Assembly: GCA_902806235.1 (NCBI GenBank)
Contig: CADCVW010000075.1
Span: 1 to 48,705, forward strand
Source: an uncultured Sphingomonadaceae bacterium
GTDB taxonomy: Bacteria; Pseudomonadota; Alphaproteobacteria; Sphingomonadales; Sphingomonadaceae
Reading direction: 5' to 3'
Length of the DNA stretch: 48,705 nt
In this document: piece by piece, positions 43,428 to 48,705 of the stretch
Layout of the letters: the number at the start of each line of letters is the position of its first letter
Position numbering within the stretch: position 1 is the first letter of the stretch
The notes under the pieces: model-generated
Databases searched by the model: none
What the model was told of the DNA's origin: nothing
What the model saw: the letters and a program-made list of their open reading frames with translations, nothing else
Made by a program: the position numbers and the translations under genes

Positions 43428-44480
43428 ATGCACGAACCCACCTGCGTCTGGCCCGTTGCCGCCGCGCTCGGCGAAGGGCCGCTGTGGAGCCCGGCGGGGG
43501 GCGCCCTGTGGTTCGTCGACATCAAGGGGCGGACGATCCACCGCTATCACCTGAAGACGGAGGACAAGAAGAGCTTCCCCGTCCCCGAGCAGGTCGGCTT
43601 CGTTGCGCTCCACGCCCACGACGGGCGGCTGGTGGCGGGGCTGCAGTCGGGGCTGCACCTGTTCGACCCCGTCGAGGGCACCCTGGACAAGCTCGCCGAC
43701 GTCGAGGCCGACGACCCCGGCAACCGGATCAACGACGGCCATACTGACCACGGGGGCCGGCTGTGGTTCGGCACGATGGACGACGCGATCGGGCGGCGCT
43801 CCGGCGCGCTCTATTCGTGGGACGGGATGCGCTGCATGCGCCACGAGGGCGGGTTCGGCATCACCAACGGGCCGTGCGCCAGCCCCGACGGGCGGACCTT
43901 CTACCTCACGGACACGCTCGACCGGACGATCTACGCCTACGACCTTTCGCCCGACGGCGTCCTGTCGAACAAGCGCCCGCTCCTCGTCATGGAGGAAGGC
44001 GCGGGCAACCCGGACGGGACCATTGTCGACGCCGCGGGCGACTTGTGGGTGGCGCTATGGGGCGGCTCCTGCGTGCGGCGCTACTCGCCGAACGGCGAGC
44101 TGCGCCAGCAGGTGGACCTGCCCGCCCCCAACGTGACCAAGCTGGCGCTCGGCGGGCCGGACCTGCGCACCGCCTTCGTCACTACGGCGCGAGGGGACAT
44201 GGACGAGGCGGCGTTGGCCGAGCGGCCGCTCGCGGGGGGCCTGTTCGCCTTCCGGGTGGAAACGCCGGGGATGCCCGCGCAACCGGCGCGGGCCGGAGAT
44301 GGAGGAGCGAAGATGAGCGAAGAAGAAAAGACCCCGCCCAAGGAAGCCGCCGCGCCTACGCCTACGGCCGGCGAGGACACCCGCCGCCGCTTCCGCCAGG
44401 GGGTGGGCGTCGGCATCGGCTCGGCGGCGATCGTCGCGGCGCTGCTCTACGCGCGAAAGGGCAAGGGAACGAAGGACTAG
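43428..44480 (+). CDS. SMP-30/gluconolactonase-like protein fused to a small membrane segment
   Basis: A 350-residue reading frame. Residues 1-285 form a six-bladed SMP-30 propeller: the metal-binding Glu in AALGEGPLWSP, NRINDGHTDHGGRLWFGTMD, and the Asn and Asp in GITNGPCASPDG and GNPDGTIVDAAGDLWVALWGG. Such proteins hydrolyse sugar lactones. The frame continues without a stop into a charged linker and a helix GVGIGSAAIVAALLYARK. The helix part has its own internal start (44313). I place the start at the ATG at 43428. Confidence 0.85.
   Translation: MHEPTCVWPVAAALGEGPLWSPAGGALWFVDIKGRTIHRYHLKTEDKKSFPVPEQVGFVALHAHDGRLVAGLQSGLHLFDPVEGTLDKLADVEADDPGNRINDGHTDHGGRLWFGTMDDAIGRRSGALYSWDGMRCMRHEGGFGITNGPCASPDGRTFYLTDTLDRTIYAYDLSPDGVLSNKRPLLVMEEGAGNPDGTIVDAAGDLWVALWGGSCVRRYSPNGELRQQVDLPAPNVTKLALGGPDLRTAFVTTARGDMDEAALAERPLAGGLFAFRVETPGMPAQPARAGDGGAKMSEEEKTPPKEAAAPTPTAGEDTRRRFRQGVGVGIGSAAIVAALLYARKGKGTKD
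44313..44480 (+). CDS. Possible internal small membrane protein inside the SMP-30 frame
   Basis: An ATG at 44313 in the same frame is preceded by GGAGATGGAGGAG at good ribosome-binding distance. The 55-residue product would be charged (MSEEEKTPPKEAAAP) then hydrophobic (GVGIGSAAIVAALLYARK), typical of a free small membrane protein. Either the two genes have lost a stop between them or both products are made. Confidence 0.4.
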   Translation: MSEEEKTPPKEAAAPTPTAGEDTRRRFRQGVGVGIGSAAIVAALLYARKGKGTKD

Positions 44481-44515
44481 GCCCGGGTAGAGGTTGAACC
44501 ACCACAAGAACATTC

Positions 44516-44614
44516 GTCACCCTCGCGCAGGCGGGGGCCATGACCCTCGACAGCCGGAGGGCGGGCGCCCCCGTCGCGTTGCGGTTTGTGGACCCCCGCC
44601 TTCGCGGGGATGAC
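44516..44614. repeat. Intergenic palindromic repeat, family A copy 4
   Basis: GTCACCCTCGCGCAGGCGGG opens the left arm and CCCCGCCTTCGCGGGGATGAC closes the right, with a weak inner pair. It lies between the convergent SMP-30 and COQ9 genes. Confidence 0.85.
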
Positions 44615-44638
44615 GAGTCGCTTATAGACCCGCCGTTC

Positions 44639-45310
44639 TCACCGCGCCGGGTAGCGCAGCCGACCGAGGAAGCGCGTCACGGAAGAGTGACGTTCCGGCC
44701 GCTCCGCCACCCGTCGCGCCGCTTTCCACCGCTCAAAGCGGCCAATCTCGCCCAGCCGCCGGTCGAGGAACGCCCGGGTTTCGGCCAGCTCCGGGTCGGC
44801 GTCGTCGAGAAAGACGAGCACGGTCGCGCCGTAGATGCCGGCCAGGATCGCGCGCTTGCTGTAATGGTTGAGGTCGACCGACCGGTCGCCCGCCGCGCGC
44901 CACATCCGGTCGGCGGCGCGCCAGCCCAGGCCGGCGGCGCGGGGCAGGTTAGCGGGCAGCGCGAGGACCGCCAAGGCGCGGCGCAGCGCCTCGCGGTGGG
45001 AATGGAGCTGCCGGAAGCGCGCGAGGAGCAGCGCGCGGACGCGCTCGCTCACCCGCATGGGCGCCAGCGCCTCCGGCGGCACGGCGGCGAGCATCGCGGC
45101 GTCGACCTGGCCGAACCAGCGATCGATCGCGTCCACCGCCCCGCCAGAAAAGGCGAGCGGCCCGCGCTCGGGCGGCACGCCCAGCGCCTCGGCCGCGGCG
45201 CGCTGCGCGTCCTCGCCCCAGCCGTCGAACGGCGCGTTCTCGGCCAGCAGGGGGACGAGCGCGTCGGCGAGCTCGTCCAGGGTCATGTCGGCGGGGTGCA
45301 TCGCGTTCAT
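44639..45310 (-). CDS. COQ9 family ubiquinone biosynthesis protein
   Basis: A 223-residue COQ9 homologue, a lipid-binding partner of the COQ7-type hydroxylase in ubiquinone synthesis. It shows the TetR-like fold pattern: a helical N-terminus, FDGWGEDAQRAAAEALGVPP, RVRALLLARFRQLHSHREALRRALA, then VDLNHYSKRAILAGIYGATVLVFLDD, the most conserved block. The ATG at 45310 sits in an ATGA overlap with the upstream transporter stop. COQ9 is characteristic of alphaproteobacteria and mitochondria. Confidence 0.9.
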   Translation of the reverse strand: MNAMHPADMTLDELADALVPLLAENAPFDGWGEDAQRAAAEALGVPPERGPLAFSGGAVDAIDRWFGQVDAAMLAAVPPEALAPMRVSERVRALLLARFRQLHSHREALRRALAVLALPANLPRAAGLGWRAADRMWRAAGDRSVDLNHYSKRAILAGIYGATVLVFLDDADPELAETRAFLDRRLGEIGRFERWKAARRVAERPERHSSVTRFLGRLRYPAR

Positions 45311-46227
45311 GTGCGGTCCTTCGGACCCGCCCGCAACCCGCCGCGGATCAGCACCAGCGACGCCCCGATCGCCGCGATACCGAAGAGGTCGAGCGCCCCC
45401 AGCCGTTCGTTGTAGCGCCACCAGCCGATGCCGGCCGCGACCACCGGCTGGAGGAGCAGCGCCAGGCCGATCACGCTCGCGGGCAGGTGGCCGATGGCGT
45501 AGACCATCATCCCCTGGCCGATCACCTGGCTGCCGAGCGCGAGTAGGACCACCGCGGTCCAGTCGCCGGGCAGCAGCCGCTCGCCGCTCGCCAGCGCGAG
45601 CAGCAGCAGCGGCAGCGCGGAGGCAAGGGTGGAAAAGGCGAGCAGCGGCCACGCGCCCAGGCTGCCGCGCGCACGGTCGATGGCGATCAGGTAGAAGGTG
45701 TAGAAGAGCCCCGCCCCGAGGCACAGCGCGTCGCCGAGCAAGTGCTCGGGCGACAGGTCGAGCGAGCGGCCGAGCAGCAGGGCGGTGCCTACGGCAGCGA
45801 GCAGCAGCGCGGCCCCCTGCGGCCGGTTCGGCCAGGCGCGCGCGATGAGGAAGCCGTAGGCGGCGAACAGGAAGCTCGCGACGTTGCCGAACAGGGTGGC
45901 GTTGGCGAGCCGGGTGCGGACGATGCCGAGGTGCCAGGCGGCGAGGTCGAGCGCGAAGAACAGCCCGCCGGCGGCGATCGTCAGCAGAAGCGGCCCGCGC
46001 AGCCGCGCGAGCGGCAGCGGCCCGCCGCTCCACCGCGCGATGAGCAGCAGAAAGGGGACGGCGAGCGCGATGCGCCAGAAAGCGGCGGACACCGGGCCGA
46101 CGTCGGCCAAGCGCACGAACCACGGGCCGAGCGCGAGCAGGAGGTTGGCGAGGACGAGCGCCGCCCAGGCGCGGCCGAGCCCGCCTGCGCGCTTCCCAAG
46201 TTTTTCTGCCTGCCCGACCCCGTGCAC
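45307..46227 (-). CDS. EamA/DMT family transporter
   Basis: A 306-residue protein with ten membrane segments formed by two EamA repeats (first half to about residue 145, second from 160). LLALGPWFVRLADVGPVSAAFWRIALAVPFLLL and GLALLLQPVVAAGIGWWRYNERLGALDLFGIAAI are the family's signatures. Members export amino acids or other metabolites; the substrate is unknown. It starts at a GTG at 46227, diverging from the oxidoreductase gene across 55 bp, and is coupled to COQ9. Confidence 0.9.
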   Translation of the reverse strand: MHGVGQAEKLGKRAGGLGRAWAALVLANLLLALGPWFVRLADVGPVSAAFWRIALAVPFLLLIARWSGGPLPLARLRGPLLLTIAAGGLFFALDLAAWHLGIVRTRLANATLFGNVASFLFAAYGFLIARAWPNRPQGAALLLAAVGTALLLGRSLDLSPEHLLGDALCLGAGLFYTFYLIAIDRARGSLGAWPLLAFSTLASALPLLLLALASGERLLPGDWTAVVLLALGSQVIGQGMMVYAIGHLPASVIGLALLLQPVVAAGIGWWRYNERLGALDLFGIAAIGASLVLIRGGLRAGPKDRT

Positions 46228-46282
46228 GCGCCCGGCTAACAGTCTAGCTAGCGCCCGTCACCCGCCGCCGGAGTTCCGCGCC

Positions 46283-47359
46283 TTGCCCAGCCTGTTCGAT
46301 CCGATCCAGCTTGGTGCCCTACACCTGCCCAATCGCGTCCTCATGGCCCCGCTCACCCGCGGCCGCGCGACCCGCGAACACGTGCCGACCGAGCGCATGG
46401 CGACCTACTACGCCCAGCGCGCGTCGGCCGGGCTGATCATCAGCGAAGCCACTGGCATCAGCCGGGAAGGGCTCGGCTGGCCCTTCGCCCCCGGGCTGTG
46501 GACCGACGAGCAGGTGGAGGGCTGGAAACCGGTCGCCGCCGCGGTGAAGCAGGCCGGCGGGCGCATCGTCGCGCAGCTGTGGCACATGGGCCGCGTGGTG
46601 CATTCGAGCTTCAACGACGGCCGCCCGCCCGTCTCGGCCAGCGCGACGCAAGCCCCGCACAAGGCGCACACTTACGAGGGCCGCCAGCCTTACGACGTCG
46701 CGCGCCCGCTGGACGCGGCGGAGCTGCCCCGCCTGCTCGAGGACTACGCCCGCGCCGCGCGCAATGCGATGACGGCGGGGTTCGACGGGGTGCAGGTGCA
46801 CGCGGCCAACGGCTACCTGATCGACCAATTTCTGCGGAACGGCTCCAACCACCGGGACGACGACTACGGCGGCTCCGTCGAGAACCGCGTGCGGCTGCTG
46901 CGCGAGGTCGCGGCGACGGTCGCGGGCGAGGTCGGCGCGGACCGCACGGGCGTCCGGCTGTCGCCCAACGGCGAGAGCCAGGGCGTCGACGACAGCGATC
47001 CCGAGCCGCTGTTCACCGCAGCGGCGGCCGCGCTGGGCGAAATCGGCGTTTCCTGGCTCGAGCTGCGCGAGCCGGGGCCGGAAGGAACGTTCGGCGCGTC
47101 GGACGTGCCCAAGGTGAGCCCGCATATCCGCGAAGTGTTCCACGCGCCCCTGGTGCTCAACAGCGACTACACGGGGGAGGGTGCGCAAGCCGCGCTCGAC
47201 GCGGGCGTGGCGGACGCGATCAGCTTCGGCCGGCCGTTCATCGCCAACCCGGACCTGGCGCGGCGGCTGCGCGAGGGGCTGCCGCTGGCGCAGGAGGACC
47301 CAAAGCTGTGGTACAGTCAAGGAGAGGAGGGGTACGTCGATTATCCCGCGGCGGCTTAG
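46283..47359 (+). CDS. Old Yellow Enzyme family alkene reductase
   Basis: A 358-residue FMN TIM barrel. LFDPIQLGALHLPNRVLMAPLTRGRA opens the fold; the substrate-binding pair appears as DGVQVHAANGYLIDQFLRNGSN, and GGRIVAQLWHMGRVVHSSF and ADAISFGRPFIANPDL give the FMN phosphate site. It reduces activated C=C bonds such as enones, nitrate esters or maleimides with NADPH. The start is a TTG at 46283 with GGAG 9 bases upstream; PSLFDPIQLG is the usual N-terminus and no other start fits. Confidence 0.93.
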   Translation: MPSLFDPIQLGALHLPNRVLMAPLTRGRATREHVPTERMATYYAQRASAGLIISEATGISREGLGWPFAPGLWTDEQVEGWKPVAAAVKQAGGRIVAQLWHMGRVVHSSFNDGRPPVSASATQAPHKAHTYEGRQPYDVARPLDAAELPRLLEDYARAARNAMTAGFDGVQVHAANGYLIDQFLRNGSNHRDDDYGGSVENRVRLLREVAATVAGEVGADRTGVRLSPNGESQGVDDSDPEPLFTAAAAALGEIGVSWLELREPGPEGTFGASDVPKVSPHIREVFHAPLVLNSDYTGEGAQAALDAGVADAISFGRPFIANPDLARRLREGLPLAQEDPKLWYSQGEEGYVDYPAAA

Positions 47360-47386
47360 CGGCTGACCGAAGAAGCGAAAATCACC

Positions 47387-47470
47387 GTCATCCCGGGCTC
47401 GACCCGGGACCCACGTTCTTCTCGCGCCCGCGGTCGAAGGCAGGCGGGTCCCGGCTCAAAGCCGGGATGA
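47387..47470. repeat. Intergenic palindromic repeat, GTCATCCCGGG variant
   Basis: GTCATCCCGGGCTCGACCCG opens the left arm and GGGTCCCGGCTCAAAGCCGG then GATGA closes the right, a family A relative with a different stem loop. It lies between the convergent oxidoreductase and ribE genes. Confidence 0.82.
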
Positions 47471-47504
47471 TGGAGGAGGTGGAACGGCATGGCGAAACCA
47501 TGAG

Positions 47505-47554
47505 CCTGCCCCCGCGAAGGCGGGGGTCGGCCGGGCCCGGCGGTCGACCGCCGG
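47505..47554. repeat. Single family A arm and an 18-bp perfect palindrome
   Basis: CCTGCCCCCGCGAAGGCGGG at 47505-47524 is a lone left-type arm. CCGGCGGTCGACCGCCGG at 47537-47554 is a perfect palindrome just before the ribE stop and may help form the transcript end. Confidence 0.7.
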
Positions 47555-47571
47555 CCCGCCGGCCGTGGGTA

Positions 47572-48189
47572 TTATCCCAACCGCTCCTTCATCCGCGCCA
47601 GATACCGCGCCAGCACGTCGATCTCGATGTTCACCCGGTCGCCCGGCCGCAGCTCACCGAGCGTTGTCACCGCCGCCGTGTGCGGGATGACGTTGAGCCC
47701 GAAATGGGCGGCGTTGGCGCGGTCGTCGACTTCATTCACGGTGAGCGACACCCCGTCCACCGTCACCGACCCCTTGGCCGCAACGAAAGGCGCGAGCGCC
47801 TCGCCCACGGCGATAGTAAGCCGGGTCGAGTCCCCGTCCGCCTCCCGCGCGACCACCTCGCCGAGCCCGTCGACGTGGCCGGTGACGATGTGCCCGCCGA
47901 GCTCGTCGCCGAGCCGCAGGGCGCGCTCCAGGTTGAGGCGGCGTCCCTCGCGCCATTGCGCCGCGTCCGTCCGCGCGCGCGTCTCGCCGGAGACGTCGAC
48001 CGCGAACCACGCCGGCCCCTCGCCGGGCGCGCTCTTGTCCACCACGGTGAGGCAGACGCCCGAGCAGCTGATGGACGCGCCCAGGTCCACGCCCGCCATG
48101 TCGTAGCCGCACTCGATCACCGCGCGTAAGTCGCCGCGTTCCTCGACGCGCCGCACCTCGCCCACGCCCGTGATGATGCCGGTGAACAT
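47572..48189 (-). CDS. ribE: Riboflavin synthase alpha chain
   Basis: A 205-residue riboflavin synthase that dismutates two 6,7-dimethyl-8-ribityllumazines to riboflavin. Two lumazine-binding repeats are visible: MFTGIITGVGEVRRVEERG with CSGVCLTVVD in the first and LGGHIVTGHVDGLGEVVAREADG with VDGVSLTVNEVDD in the second. The start ATG is five bases after the ribD stop, so the two are cotranscribed. It points towards the repeat-filled gap. Confidence 0.96.
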   Translation of the reverse strand: MFTGIITGVGEVRRVEERGDLRAVIECGYDMAGVDLGASISCSGVCLTVVDKSAPGEGPAWFAVDVSGETRARTDAAQWREGRRLNLERALRLGDELGGHIVTGHVDGLGEVVAREADGDSTRLTIAVGEALAPFVAAKGSVTVDGVSLTVNEVDDRANAAHFGLNVIPHTAAVTTLGELRPGDRVNIEIDVLARYLARMKERLG

Positions 48190-48194
48190 GGCGT

Positions 48195-48705
48195 CTAGCT
48201 CCGCGTCCGTTGGTAGCTCTCGAAGCTGTCCTGCCCGAAGCGCCGGGCGTCGAGCAAGCGCCAGCGGCCGTGCGCGTCGGCGAGGGCGGCGAGGCCGACG
48301 TCGCCGAGCGCGGGCCGGCCCTCGCCGAGGAGGATGGGCGCGCGGTAGAGGTGGAGCTCGTCGATCAGGTCCGCGGCGAGGAACGCCGCGCCCGCGCCCG
48401 CGCCGCCTTCCACGTACAGCTCGTTCACGCCGCCCAGCCGGAACACGGCGCCCGGGCCCGCCAGCGCGCGCCAGCCCTCGGGCGCCGCGCCGCGCGTGAG
48501 GACGAGGCGTTCGGGTCCCCGGTCCGCCAATCCCTCCAGTCGCACGTCGAGCCGCGGCGCGTCTGCGCGCAGCGTGCCGCCGCCGACGAGGATCGCGTCC
48601 GCGCGGGCGCGCTGGAGGTGGACGTGGACGCGGGCGCGCTCGCCGGTGATCCAGCGGCTCTCGCCGCTGGCGGTGGCGATGCGCCCGTCGAGAGAAGTGG
48701 CGAGC
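48195..48705 (-). CDS. ribD: Riboflavin biosynthesis protein RibD, C-terminal reductase part
   Basis: About 169 codons of the 3' end are present; the gene runs off the right edge. In frame from the edge the protein reads LATSLDGRIATASGESRWITG, then ARADAILVGGGTLRADAPRLDVRLEG, FRLGGVNELYVEGGAGAGAAFLAADLIDELHLYRAPILLGEG, the NADPH-dependent reductase domain of bifunctional RibD. The N-terminal deaminase domain, if present, lies outside. It feeds ribE immediately downstream. Confidence 0.9.
   Translation of the reverse strand, partial: LATSLDGRIATASGESRWITGERARVHVHLQRARADAILVGGGTLRADAPRLDVRLEGLADRGPERLVLTRGAAPEGWRALAGPGAVFRLGGVNELYVEGGAGAGAAFLAADLIDELHLYRAPILLGEGRPALGDVGLAALADAHGRWRLLDARRFGQDSFESYQRTRS

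Noticed and set aside
44639-46123. A 494-codon minus-strand frame joining the COQ9 gene to upstream sequence
   Set aside because: The upstream part is an out-of-frame shadow of the DMT transporter, which shows ten clear membrane segments; the ATGA at 45307-45310 separates the two genes.

Overview
The window is chromosomal DNA of a high-GC alphaproteobacterium, most likely a member of the Sphingomonadales. This rests on gene order and family content: hemE-hemJ-rho facing a DUF299-maf-aroE-coaE-dnaQ block, together with DUF3576, DUF1491, MmcB, COQ9, a SleB-type hydrolase, YcgN, DUF2007 and a TIGR01244 protein. Coding density is very high, most operon junctions are 4-bp stop/start overlaps, and almost every gene is housekeeping or conserved accessory. 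I see no phage, insertion sequence, plasmid gene, CRISPR array, tRNA or rRNA.

Layout. 1-1.5 kb: a cut-off ThiE-like gene diverging from yggS and a HAD phosphatase. 1.7-6.2 kb (minus): DUF3576 lipoprotein, leuS, lptE, holA. 6.5-8.1 kb: an exported protein and a TerC membrane protein. 8.4-11.5 kb (minus): hemE, hemJ, rho. 11.47-11.76 kb: an intergenic region with DnaA boxes, an AT-rich stretch and five GANTC sites, which I call the chromosomal replication origin. 11.8-17.3 kb (plus): PPDK regulator, maf, aroE, coaE, dnaQ, hpf, ptsN, a thioesterase and DUF1491. 17.5-21.3 kb: SleB hydrolase, MmcB, an ankyrin protein, SCO, YcgN and a zinc peptidase. 21.4-27.0 kb (minus): hemC, hemD, a membrane-anchored protein, a PLP dehydratase and PBP1A. 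27.0-32.4 kb (plus): tsaD, gpsA, tldD, DUF2007 and amtB with a sigma-54 promoter. 32.6-38.2 kb (minus): an Atm1-like ABC exporter, recQ, a TIGR01244 protein, a small membrane protein and a sterol desaturase family protein. 38.4-48.7 kb: a methyltransferase with a DNA glycosylase, SDR and MFS genes, HNH, SMP-30, COQ9, a DMT exporter, an Old Yellow Enzyme, ribE and the end of ribD.

Reading out from the origin, the nearest genes on both sides point away from it, as expected for leading-strand housekeeping genes. Heme synthesis is represented in two places (hemE/hemJ and hemC/hemD).

The most striking non-coding pattern is a set of roughly 85-110 bp palindromic repeats of several sequence families. 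All nine convergent gene junctions in the window carry one, and none of the nine divergent junctions does. A second theme is -10-like TATA elements 5-7 nt from start codons, implying leaderless transcripts; at 200-223 one TATA lies symmetrically between two divergent start codons.
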